NCBI GenBank assembly: GCA_040255445.1
Contig: JBDZUZ010000040.1
Location: 1-25,061, forward strand
DNA: 25,061 nt
DNA from: JBDZUZ01 sp040255445
GTDB lineage: Bacteria; Planctomycetota; Phycisphaerae; Phycisphaerales; UBA1924
Direction of reading: 5' to 3'
Below, piece by piece: positions 14,431 to 22,334 of this stretch. The first letter of the stretch is position 1, and each line of letters starts with the position of its first letter. The notes beneath the pieces were generated by a model. The model searched no databases. It was given only the letters and a program-made list of their open reading frames with translations, and had not been told where the DNA came from. A program made the position numbers and the translations under genes.

Positions 14431-16314
14431 GTGTCCGATAACGCTGAACCGAACACGCCGCACACCGGACCCGCCACCCCCCGGCCGCGCCGCCTCCGCA
14501 GACTTCTTGAAATCGCATGGGTCGCCGCGGCGGGGCTCGGGTTCGTCGCCGTTGGACTCACCATCGCCGATGTCCCCACCACCGTCCGCGACTTCTTCAT
14601 CCCCGGCACGCAGCCGCTGGGGATCGACGATCCGATGTCGAGCGCGACCAACTGCTCGAACTGTCACGCCTTCTACGACGATGAGCGCGAGCCCTACACG
14701 CCATGGGCTGCATCGATGATGGGCCAGGCGACGCGCGACCCGATCTTCCACGCCTGTCTCGCGATCGCGAATCAGGACGCCGCGTTCGCCGGCGACATGT
14801 GCCTGCGTTGTCACACGCCCCAGGGCTGGGTCTCGGGCCGGTCGGACGACCCCACCGGCGGCAACCTCACACTCACCGACTTCCAGGGTGTGTCGTGCTC
14901 GACCTGCCACCGCATGGTCGACCCCGAGTACGAGCCGGGCGTGAGTCCCTTCGAGGACATCTCGGTCCTGACGCGGCTGACGGACCTCCCGCAATCGCCG
15001 CACAACGCCTCGTTCATCTTCGATCACAAGGACCGCCGCCGCGGCCCGTTCCAGCTCGCCTTCACGCCGCACCAGTGGCTGCAATCACCGTTCCACCGCG
15101 AAGCCAACCTCTGCGCCACCTGCCACGAGGTCTCGAACCCGATCTACTCCAAGCAGGTCGACGGCTCCTACCGCCTCAACGCGCTCGACACACCGCACGA
15201 GACCGGCAACAAGTACGACCAGTTCCCCATCGAGCGGACCTACTCGGAATGGGCCAACAGCGCCTTCGCGCAGGGGCCCATCGACATGACCGGCCGCTTC
15301 GGCGGCAACGACCCGTTCGTCAGCACCTGCCAGGACTGCCACATGCCGACGACCACGGGCACCGGCTGCGACCCGGTGTTCGAGCCGCCGGTGCGCAACG
15401 ATCTGCCCCAGCACCACTTCAACGGCGGCAACACCTGGGTGCTCCGCGCGGTGCGCTCGCTCTACGACGATTACGACACCGACCTCTCCGAAGCGAGTGT
15501 CGATGCCTCGGTCGCGCGTGCTGTGCAGATGCTGCAGAACGCCTCGGACCTCGAGCTCTACCAGTCCGGCGCGGTGCTCACGACCCGCATCATCAACGAA
15601 TCGGGCCACAAGCTGCCCACCGGCTACCCCGAGGGCCGGCAGATGTGGATCAACGTGCGCTTCTTCGACGGCGCCGACAATCTCATCGCCGAGCACGGCG
15701 CGTACGACCCTTCAACCGCCGTCCTCGACAAGCCCTCGACCAAGGTCTACGAGGCCAAGCTGGGCCTCGATGCCTGGGCCGCCAACGAATTCAACAAGCC
15801 GGCGGGCCCGTCGTTCCACTTCGTGCTCAACAACGTGTGGCTCAAGGACAACCGCATCCCGCCGCGGGGCTTCACGAACGCGGCGTTCGAAGCGGTGCAG
15901 GCCGCGCCGGTCGCGTATTCCTACGCCGACGGTCAGCACTGGGACGACACCGAATTCGCCATCCCCGCCGCGGCGGAGCGCGCCGAGGTCCGCGTGTACT
16001 TCCAGACCACGACCAAGGAATACATCGAGTTCCTCCGCGATACCAACACCACCAACACCGCCGGTCAGGTCGCCTACGACCAGTGGGTGCTGCACGGCCG
16101 CTCGGCCCCGGTCGAGATGGATGTCGCCTCGATCACGCTCCAGCCCCGCTGCATCGGTGATTTCGACGGGTCCGGCGGCGTCGACGGCGACGACATCGCC
16201 GCGTTCTTCACCGCGTGGCAGGCCGGCGACGGCTCGGCCGACGTCGACGGCTCGGGCGGGGTCGATGGCGACGACATCGGCTACTTCTTCGAACGCTGGC
16301 AGGCCGGCTGCTAA
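14431..16314 (+). CDS. Membrane-anchored pentaheme c-type cytochrome with C-terminal dockerin-like tail
   Basis: A 627-residue protein from GTG 14431, with an AGAGGAG site 6 nt upstream. One transmembrane segment (about 27-47) follows a basic N-terminus, so the rest is periplasmic. There are five CxxCH heme sites: C75-H79, C124-H128, C156-H160, C228-H232 and C300-H304. A beta-rich region with SGHKLPTGYPEGR follows (about 400-560), a segment met in other multiheme cytochromes. The last ~50 residues hold two DxDGSGGVDGDDI calcium-loop motifs, each with a xFFxxWQAG helix, ending in a terminal cysteine. Electron transfer is clear; the partner and substrate are not. It could be an electron-transfer protein or a hydroxylamine/nitrite-type oxidoreductase relative, but no extra catalytic motif is recognised. 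The neighbouring CcsBA would attach its hemes. Confidence 0.88.
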   Translation: MSDNAEPNTPHTGPATPRPRRLRRLLEIAWVAAAGLGFVAVGLTIADVPTTVRDFFIPGTQPLGIDDPMSSATNCSNCHAFYDDEREPYTPWAASMMGQATRDPIFHACLAIANQDAAFAGDMCLRCHTPQGWVSGRSDDPTGGNLTLTDFQGVSCSTCHRMVDPEYEPGVSPFEDISVLTRLTDLPQSPHNASFIFDHKDRRRGPFQLAFTPHQWLQSPFHREANLCATCHEVSNPIYSKQVDGSYRLNALDTPHETGNKYDQFPIERTYSEWANSAFAQGPIDMTGRFGGNDPFVSTCQDCHMPTTTGTGCDPVFEPPVRNDLPQHHFNGGNTWVLRAVRSLYDDYDTDLSEASVDASVARAVQMLQNASDLELYQSGAVLTTRIINESGHKLPTGYPEGRQMWINVRFFDGADNLIAEHGAYDPSTAVLDKPSTKVYEAKLGLDAWAANEFNKPAGPSFHFVLNNVWLKDNRIPPRGFTNAAFEAVQAAPVAYSYADGQHWDDTEFAIPAAAERAEVRVYFQTTTKEYIEFLRDTNTTNTAGQVAYDQWVLHGRSAPVEMDVASITLQPRCIGDFDGSGGVDGDDIAAFFTAWQAGDGSADVDGSGGVDGDDIGYFFERWQAGC

Positions 16315-16420
16315 ACGCGGAATTCACTTCCCGATCCGGGGATTGCGCCGTACGCTGCCCCGGAAGAGTCCCCCGCCGGCCCATCGCTCGATCCCGGCAC
16401 GCTGATCCGGACCACTTTGT

Positions 16421-16458
16421 CCGTCTCGCCTTTCCGTCTCGCCTTTCCCCCTCGCCTT
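16421..16458 (+). repeat. 13-bp tandem repeat in the leader of the sugar dehydrogenase gene
   Basis: CCGTCTCGCCTTT occurs twice in direct tandem (16421-16433 and 16434-16446). A third diverged copy, CCCCCTCGCCTT, is at 16447-16458. It lies in the 165-bp gap before the dehydrogenase start and is pyrimidine-rich. It may be simple slippage or a leader element. Confidence 0.6.
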
Positions 16459-16479
16459 CCCACCGACAGAGAGAGATCC

Positions 16480-18042
16480 ATGCGTACGACCATCACCGCC
16501 GTCCTCGCCGCCGCCGCGGGCCTCGCCGCGCCGGCGCTCGCCCAGAACATCACCACCGAGACGATCCAGTCCGGCCTCACCCGCCCGGTCTTCGCGACCG
16601 CGCCCAACGGCCAGTTCGACCGGCTCTACATCCTCGAGCAGCGCTCGGGCACGCAGGGCCGCATCCGCATCCTCTCGCTGCAGAACAACACGATGTTCCC
16701 CGGCAACTTCCTCGTGATCGATCCGGTCTCGACCGGCGGCGAGCAGGGGCTGCTGGGCCTGGCCTTCCACCCCGACTTCATGAACAACGGCTACTTCTAT
16801 GTGAACTACACGCGGGCCACGCAGCCGGGCGTCTCGTGGGGCTCGACCGTCGTGGCCCGCTACCGCGCCACCGGCGGCGACGGCAACGCCCTCACCGCCG
16901 ACCCCGCTTCGGCGACGATCCTCATGACCATCCTCCAGCCCGATGCCAACCACAACGGCGGCTGGATGGACTTCGGCCCCGATGGTCACCTGTACATCGC
17001 CACCGGCGACGGCGGCTGCGCCAACGACAACAACTGCGGCGGGCAGAACCCCACCATCAACCCGCCGGGTCACACCCCCGGCACCGGCAACGCGCAGGAC
17101 ATCACCAGCAACCTGCTGGGCAAGGTCCTCCGCATCGATGTCGACGGGCCCGACAACATCCCCGGCAACGCCGACGACGACCAGTTCCCCGCCGACCCCA
17201 ACCGCAACTACAGCATCCCCAACGACAACCCCTTCGTCGGCATCAACGGCGATGACGAGATCTGGTCCTACGGCCTCCGCAACCCCTGGCGCATCAGCTT
17301 CGACCGCGCCACCGGCGAGATGTGGATCGCCGATGTCGGCCAGGGCCAGCGCGAAGAGATCTCGGTCGAGCCCCCCTTCACCGCCGGCGGTCGCAACTAC
17401 GGCTGGCGCTGCCTCGAGGGCACGCGCTGCACCGGCCTCACCGGCTGCGACTGCGCCGATACCTCGCTCATCGCGCCCATCCACGAGTACGACCACGGCG
17501 GCGGCCGCTGCTCCATCACCGGCGGGTATGTCTACCGCGGCTGCGCCATCCCCAGCCTCCGCGGCACATACTTCTTCGCCGATTACTGCTCGGGCGATAT
17601 CTACACGCTGGTCCGCGATGGGCAGTCCAACACCGTGACCAATGTCCGCACGCAGCTGGATCCGCCCGGCACCGCCACCATCGACAACGTCACCTCCTTC
17701 GCCGAGGATGCCCGCGGCGAACTCTACATCCTCGATCAGACCGGCGGCCAAATCTTCCGCGTTGTCTCCACCGACCCGATCACGGACTGCAACACCAACG
17801 GCCGCGAAGACGCCTGCGACATCGCGCTTGGCTCGAGCACAGACGCCAACGGCAACGGCATCCCCGATGAGTGCGAGCCGTCATGCCCGGCCGACTGGGA
17901 TGGCTCCGGCGGGATCGACGGCGACGACATCACCGCCTTCTTCGTCGACTGGCAGGCCGGCGAGGCCGACATCGACGGCTCGGGCGGCACCGATGGCGAC
18001 GATATCACGTTCTTCTTTGTGCGTTGGCAGGCGGGGTGCTGA
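16480..18042 (+). CDS. PQQ-type sugar dehydrogenase (glucose/sorbosone dehydrogenase family), secreted
   Basis: A 520-residue protein from ATG 16480, with a GAGAGA site just upstream. The signal peptide is residues 1-21 (ALA|QN). The six-bladed beta-propeller of the family spans about 25-430. It is marked by LTRPVFATAPNG, GEQGLLGLAFHPDF, NHNGGWMDFGPDGHLYIATGDGG, WSYGLRNPWRISFDRATGEMWIADVGQG and NYGWRCLEG. Such enzymes oxidise aldoses or polyols with bound PQQ. Several added Cys (CTGLTGCDCAD) suggest disulfides. The C-terminus has a DCNTNGREDACDIA/DANGNGIPDECE pair, then two DxDGSGGxDGDDI modules ending WQAGC, like the upstream cytochrome. No PQQ synthesis genes are seen. Some relatives do not bind PQQ, so the substrate and cofactor are inferred. 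Confidence 0.88.
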   Translation: MRTTITAVLAAAAGLAAPALAQNITTETIQSGLTRPVFATAPNGQFDRLYILEQRSGTQGRIRILSLQNNTMFPGNFLVIDPVSTGGEQGLLGLAFHPDFMNNGYFYVNYTRATQPGVSWGSTVVARYRATGGDGNALTADPASATILMTILQPDANHNGGWMDFGPDGHLYIATGDGGCANDNNCGGQNPTINPPGHTPGTGNAQDITSNLLGKVLRIDVDGPDNIPGNADDDQFPADPNRNYSIPNDNPFVGINGDDEIWSYGLRNPWRISFDRATGEMWIADVGQGQREEISVEPPFTAGGRNYGWRCLEGTRCTGLTGCDCADTSLIAPIHEYDHGGGRCSITGGYVYRGCAIPSLRGTYFFADYCSGDIYTLVRDGQSNTVTNVRTQLDPPGTATIDNVTSFAEDARGELYILDQTGGQIFRVVSTDPITDCNTNGREDACDIALGSSTDANGNGIPDECEPSCPADWDGSGGIDGDDITAFFVDWQAGEADIDGSGGTDGDDITFFFVRWQAGC

Positions 18043-18047
18043 GGAAG

Positions 18048-18079
18048 AGGCACAGAGGCACGAAGGCACAAAGGCACGA
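18048..18079 (+). repeat. 8-bp tandem repeat
   Basis: Four direct copies of an 8-bp unit (AGGCACAG, AGGCACGA, AGGCACAA, AGGCACGA) start 5 bp after the dehydrogenase stop codon. It is a simple low-complexity repeat with no evident coding role. Confidence 0.8.
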
Positions 18080-18083
18080 AGTG

Positions 18084-18114
18084 GGGCGTCGGCGGGATCG
18101 CCGGCGCCCTTTTT
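18084..18114 (+). terminator. Intrinsic terminator of the sugar dehydrogenase gene
   Basis: GGGCGTCGGCG (18084-18094) and CGCCGGCGCCC (18099-18109) form an 11-bp stem with one G-T pair and a GGAT loop, followed by five T residues. It separates the dehydrogenase from the cytochrome-maturation operon. Confidence 0.88.
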
Positions 18115-18144
18115 CATTGCTCGCTCGGTTCGGAGCCAGGCGGG

Positions 18145-18177
18145 TAGAATGGAATGCGCATCCGATCGTGATGCGCA
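18145..18177 (+). promoter_or_regulatory. Candidate promoter and operator of the lipoprotein-ccsBA operon
   Basis: TAGAAT (18145-18150) is a good -10, with no clear -35 at the right distance. Directly downstream, TGCGCATC (18155-18162) and GATGCGCA (18170-18177) are perfect 8-bp inverted arms around a 7-nt centre, placed over the expected start point. This suggests a repressor site or a leader hairpin controlling the operon. Confidence 0.4.
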
Positions 18178-18203
18178 CGGCGGCGTGGCAGAAGGGATAG
18201 CGC

Positions 18204-18872
18204 GTGGCGATCGGCGGCGGAGTGCAGCACAGGTTCGCGAAGCGTGTCCTCGCGGTCACCGCGTGCGCCGCGCTTGTTGTCAGCGGGGGCTGCGATGATG
18301 CGGCGATCCGCGAGCAGCGCATCGCCAAGGGGATCGAGGTGATCCCCGCACCGCCCACCCGGTCGGGCCAACCATCCCGCACGGCCGGCAGCGCCGGCCC
18401 GGACTCCCCCGCCTGGACGCCCCCACCGGCGTGGGAACCGGCGCCCGGCGAGCGGCCCATGCGGTTCGCGACCTTCCGCTCGCCAGGCGCCGCGGCGTCG
18501 GATGCCACCGAGATCGCCGTTTCTGTGTTCCCCGGACGAGTCGGCGGCGAACTCGCGAACATCAACCGCTGGCGCACGCAGATGGGCCTCGCGGCGATCG
18601 AACCGGGCGAGCTCGAGTCGGTGATCGAACGCTTCCAGCAGGCGGGATACGAGGGGTACCGGGCGCGCATCGTCGGCGACGCGGGTGTAATGCTCGCCAC
18701 CGGGCTCTACGAGCTCGGCCATGACCGCACGTGGTTCATCCGCGCTGTGGCCGCGCCGGAAGCAGCCGACCGAATCGCGGCGGAGATCGCCGCGTTCGCG
18801 GCGTCTTTCGCTCCGAGATCCGATGCGCCGTTGGGGTCAACGCCGCCAGCGTCGGGCGGGGAGGGCGACTGA
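18204..18872 (+). CDS. Putative lipoprotein of the cytochrome c synthase operon
   Basis: A 222-residue protein from GTG 18204. After a basic start, the hydrophobic segment (about 14-28) ends in VSGGC, a lipobox with C30 as the lipid-modified residue. A Pro/Ser/Gly-rich linker (about 45-80) leads to a compact domain, RPMRFATFRSP through ELANINRWRTQMGL to about residue 210. The domain shows alternating strand and helix patterns and has no heme motif. I do not recognise a named family. Its stop overlaps the ATG of ccsBA (TGATG), so translation is coupled and a role in cytochrome c maturation, for example heme or apocytochrome handling at the membrane, is inferred from context only. Confidence 0.7.
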   Translation: MAIGGGVQHRFAKRVLAVTACAALVVSGGCDDAAIREQRIAKGIEVIPAPPTRSGQPSRTAGSAGPDSPAWTPPPAWEPAPGERPMRFATFRSPGAAASDATEIAVSVFPGRVGGELANINRWRTQMGLAAIEPGELESVIERFQQAGYEGYRARIVGDAGVMLATGLYELGHDRTWFIRAVAAPEAADRIAAEIAAFAASFAPRSDAPLGSTPPASGGEGD

Positions 18873-21715
18873 TGCCTCTCCTCCGCGCCCTCGCCTCGCT
18901 GCGGCTCACCGTCGCGCTCCTCGCCGCGGCGATGGTGCTGATCTTCATCGGCACCATCGCGCAGACCCGGCTGGGTGTGTGGCAGGCGGTCGATCAGTAC
19001 TTCCGCGCTCCGATCGCGTGGGTCGATGTCGCGATGCTCGTCGGCGAGGCGCCCGGCCGCTTCCGCATCCCGATCCCGGGCGGGCTCACCATCGCCGCGC
19101 TGCTCACGCTCAACCTGATCGCCGCGCACACCATCCGCTTCAAGGCCACGCGCCGCCGCATCGGCATCATCATGCTCCACCTGGGGCTGATCGTGCTGCT
19201 GCTCGGCGAGTTCGTCACCGGCTTCCTCGCCACTGAGGGGCTGATGTCGATCGACGAGGGCGCCCAGAGCTCGTACATCGAAGACATCCGCGGCGCTGAG
19301 CTGGCGGTCGTTGATCCCTCGGACCCCGAGACCGACCGCATCATCACCGTTCCGGGCAGCGTGATCGCCGCGGCCGCCTCGGGCGACGGCGTTATCAGCG
19401 ATCCACGCCTGCCCTTCGACATCGTGGTTGATTCGTGGATGCCCAACGCCGCGCTCGTCCGCGCCGAGGGCGAGACGCCAGCCGATCGCGGCGTGGGCCT
19501 CGATGCCCGCGCGATCCCGCAACCGCGGGTCAGCGGCGTCGAGGGCGGCCGCACCGACACGCCCGCGGCGTACATCACACTCCGGCGCGGCGACACTCGC
19601 CTGGGCACGTGGCTCGTGAGCGCGGACCTCCGCGAACCGCAGCGGATCGAGCTGGGCGAAGCCGCATATGGGCTGGCCCTGCGCTTTCGCCGCACGTATC
19701 TGCCCTACACGCTCCACCTCAAGGACTTCCGGCACGATGTCTTCACCGGCACGACGATCCCCCGCAATTTCTCCAGTGATGTCCGCCTGATCGATCCATC
19801 CCGCGGCGTTGATCGCGATGTACGCATCTGGATGAACAACCCGCTGCGCTACCAAGGTCGCACCTTCTACCAGGCTTCCTACAAGCCCGATGGCAGCGGC
19901 ACGGTGCTGCAGGTCGTGCGCAATCCCGGCTGGCTGCTGCCCTACGCCGCGTGCATTCTTGTGGGTGTTGGGATGACGGTGCACTTCGTGCAGTCGCTGA
20001 CGGGCTTCCTTCGCCGCCGCCAGAAGCGCGCAACGAAGACGGCGGATGTTGCGGCTGCACCGCCGCGGCGCAGGCTGTGGGTCGGCGTTGTCACGCTGGC
20101 CGGGATCGTGCTCGCCGCGAGCGCGCTGCTGCGTCCGCAGCCGGAGTCGATGCCCGGCCTCGACACCTTCGCGCGCCTGCCCGTCTCCGCCGGCGGGCGT
20201 ATCAAGCCGATAGACACGGCCGCCCGCTCGATGCTGATGATCGCGGGCGGCAGACAGTCCGCCAAAGGAACGCCGGCGACTTCGTATCTGCTGGATTTGA
20301 TCACGCGACCGACCGAGATCACCGACCTCGCTGTTGTGCGTGTCGACCAGCCCGAGGTGCTTGCGCTCCTCGACCGCGCGCCCGATGCCGGCGGCAGACT
20401 GCCCCTCACCGTGATCCAGCCCAAGTGGCGCGACATCGCCGAGGCGGCCGCGGCGGCCTCGGCCGTCGCGCCCCGCGAGCGCGATGCGTTCCAGGGAGCC
20501 GTGCTCGATCTGCACAGCCGCGTCAACACCATGCTCGCCCACGCGCAGATGCGCGAGCCGTATGTCATCCCGCCCGCTTCGCCCACCGGATCGTGGCGGC
20601 CATTCTTCGAGGCCTTCCGCGACGATGCGGCTTCGCCGGACGCCAACCCCGCCATCGGCTATTACGCGACGATGATGACCGCCGCGAGCGAGGGCGATTC
20701 GGCCCGCTTCGCACGGGCCGCCGCCGCGTACGAAGCGTTGCTGCGCGAATCGATGCCAGGGATCATGCGGCGGATGGACCTTGAGGTCCTCTTTAATCGC
20801 GCTTCGCTCTTCTCGGGAACCGCGGCGGTGTACCTGCTCGCCGGGCTCGGCGCACTTGCCTCGTTCATCCTCCGCGGCCGCGCCGATGGCTCGCGCACCG
20901 CGGAGACGATCCGGGCCGGTTCCGCAGCGCTGCTGCTGGGAGCGGTCGTCGTCCACACCGTCGCGATCGCTGTCCGCATCTATCTGCAGGACCGACCGCC
21001 GGTGACGAATCTGTACTCATCGGCGGTGTTTGTGGGCTGGGCCGCGGCGGTCGCCGCACTCTTCATCGAGCGGCTCTTCCCCATCGGCGTCGCGGTGCTG
21101 GGCGCATCGATCGTCGGCTGCGGGACGCTGATCGTCGCCCACAACCTGGGCAACGACGGCGACACCATGCAGATGATGCAGGCCGTCCTCGACAGCAACT
21201 TCTGGCTCGCGACGCACGTGATCACCATCACGCTGGGCTACTCGGCGACGTTCCTCGCCGGCGTGCTCGCCGCGGCGTACCTCGTCGCGCGGTCCGCGAC
21301 GGGATGGATCACCCGCCCGCGCGCGGAGGCGATGGGCAAGATGATCTACGGCAGCGTGTGCTTCGCGCTGCTGGTCAGCTTCGTGGGCACCGTGCTGGGG
21401 GGGATCTGGGCGGATCAGTCCTGGGGCCGGTTCTGGGGATGGGACCCCAAGGAGAACGGCGCTGCGCTCGTCGTGCTGATCAACGCGATCATCCTGCACG
21501 CCCGCTGGGGCGGGCTGGTGAAGCTCCGCGGCATCGCCGTGCTCGCGGTGCTGGGCAACATCGTCACCGCGTGGAGCTGGTTCGGCACCAATATGCTCGG
21601 CGTGGGGCTGCACGCGTACGGCTTCATGGACGGGGCGATGATGTGGCTGTCGGCGTTTATTGCGCTACAGCTGGCGGTAATGAGTCTGGGTCTCATCAAG
21701 CCCGCAGCGCCCTGA
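18872..21715 (+). CDS. ccsBA: Fused ResB-CcsA cytochrome c synthase (CcsBA, System II)
   Basis: A 947-residue membrane protein starting at ATG 18872, overlapping the lipoprotein stop. The N-terminal half is ResB/CcsB-like: SLRLTVALLAAAMVLIFIGTIAQT begins the first membrane helix, and a large periplasmic domain contains RNFSSDVRLID and YQGRTFYQASYKPDG. A soluble linker (about 420-630) precedes the CcsA half. That half has about eight helices and the heme-handling WWD motif WADQSWGRFWGWDPKE (about 849-864). The enzyme exports heme and joins it to CxxCH cysteines in the periplasm. In Wolinella the CcsBA homologue NrfI belongs to the nrf operon, and here nrfH-nrfA follow 82 bp downstream. It probably serves them and the pentaheme cytochrome. 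Confidence 0.95.
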   Translation: MPLLRALASLRLTVALLAAAMVLIFIGTIAQTRLGVWQAVDQYFRAPIAWVDVAMLVGEAPGRFRIPIPGGLTIAALLTLNLIAAHTIRFKATRRRIGIIMLHLGLIVLLLGEFVTGFLATEGLMSIDEGAQSSYIEDIRGAELAVVDPSDPETDRIITVPGSVIAAAASGDGVISDPRLPFDIVVDSWMPNAALVRAEGETPADRGVGLDARAIPQPRVSGVEGGRTDTPAAYITLRRGDTRLGTWLVSADLREPQRIELGEAAYGLALRFRRTYLPYTLHLKDFRHDVFTGTTIPRNFSSDVRLIDPSRGVDRDVRIWMNNPLRYQGRTFYQASYKPDGSGTVLQVVRNPGWLLPYAACILVGVGMTVHFVQSLTGFLRRRQKRATKTADVAAAPPRRRLWVGVVTLAGIVLAASALLRPQPESMPGLDTFARLPVSAGGRIKPIDTAARSMLMIAGGRQSAKGTPATSYLLDLITRPTEITDLAVVRVDQPEVLALLDRAPDAGGRLPLTVIQPKWRDIAEAAAAASAVAPRERDAFQGAVLDLHSRVNTMLAHAQMREPYVIPPASPTGSWRPFFEAFRDDAASPDANPAIGYYATMMTAASEGDSARFARAAAAYEALLRESMPGIMRRMDLEVLFNRASLFSGTAAVYLLAGLGALASFILRGRADGSRTAETIRAGSAALLLGAVVVHTVAIAVRIYLQDRPPVTNLYSSAVFVGWAAAVAALFIERLFPIGVAVLGASIVGCGTLIVAHNLGNDGDTMQMMQAVLDSNFWLATHVITITLGYSATFLAGVLAAAYLVARSATGWITRPRAEAMGKMIYGSVCFALLVSFVGTVLGGIWADQSWGRFWGWDPKENGAALVVLINAIILHARWGGLVKLRGIAVLAVLGNIVTAWSWFGTNMLGVGLHAYGFMDGAMMWLSAFIALQLAVMSLGLIKPAAP

Positions 21716-21732
21716 GCGATCCTGCACATGAT

Positions 21733-21760
21733 TGACGGCACGGGCTCGGTTGGTAGTATG
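21733..21760 (+). promoter_or_regulatory. nrfH-nrfA promoter
   Basis: TTGACG (21733-21738), a 16-bp spacer and TAGTAT (21755-21760) form a good sigma-70-like promoter in the 82-bp gap between ccsBA and nrfH. It would let nrfHA be transcribed apart from ccsBA. No FNR-type site is evident. Confidence 0.55.
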
Positions 21761-21797
21761 GCAATTGCACGGCCTTACACGCACAGAGGAGTCCAGC

Positions 21798-22301
21798 TTG
21801 GCCGAGCAGACGACGTCCACTCCGGTAGCGGCGCGCCCGCCCGCGCCGCGGCGGCTGCGCATCGCAGCGCTCGTGATCGCCGCATCGTTCGGCGTGCTGG
21901 GCGGCCTGGGCGCATTTACCTTCGGCTACGGCGACGGCGCTGCGTATCTCCAGAATGATCCCGCCGCGTGCGCCAATTGCCACATCATGCAGGCGCACTA
22001 CGACACCTGGGTCAAATCCAGCCACCACAACGTCGCCACCTGCAACGACTGCCACCTGCCGCACGACTTCGCCGGCAAGTGGATCGTCAAGGCCGACAAC
22101 GGTTTCTTCCACTCGCTCGCCTTCACGACGGGCGTCTTCCACGAACCCATCCAGATCAAGCCGCGCAACCGCAGCGTGACGCAGAGCGCCTGCCTGCACT
22201 GCCACGGCGATTTCGTCGACCACATGCGCCCGGCGGAGCACGGCGGCGACATGCTGCTGTGCATCCACTGCCACACGGATGTCGGCCACGCGCTCAAGTA
22301 G
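21798..22301 (+). CDS. nrfH: Cytochrome c nitrite reductase small subunit NrfH
   Basis: A 167-residue tetraheme cytochrome of the NapC/NrfH family that takes electrons from menaquinol and feeds NrfA. The start is TTG 21798, with AGAGGAG (21785-21791) at 6-nt spacing; an upstream in-frame start at 21732 lies within the promoter. One membrane helix spans about 22-44. There are four CxxCH sites, at C58, C82, C132 and C155. The first is CANCHIM, the CxxCHxM signature in which the methionine replaces the usual histidine ligand of heme 1. The gene lies 33 bp before nrfA. Length and heme spacing match NrfH. Confidence 0.95.
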   Translation: MAEQTTSTPVAARPPAPRRLRIAALVIAASFGVLGGLGAFTFGYGDGAAYLQNDPAACANCHIMQAHYDTWVKSSHHNVATCNDCHLPHDFAGKWIVKADNGFFHSLAFTTGVFHEPIQIKPRNRSVTQSACLHCHGDFVDHMRPAEHGGDMLLCIHCHTDVGHALK

Positions 22302-22334
22302 CGCAGGTCCGGCCCCGAGAAGGACTGGTGATCA

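Noticed and set aside
18707..20956. 749-residue minus-strand open frame opposite ccsBA
   Set aside because: Composition is that of an antisense shadow (Arg/Asp/Gln/Glu rich) and no motif is seen.
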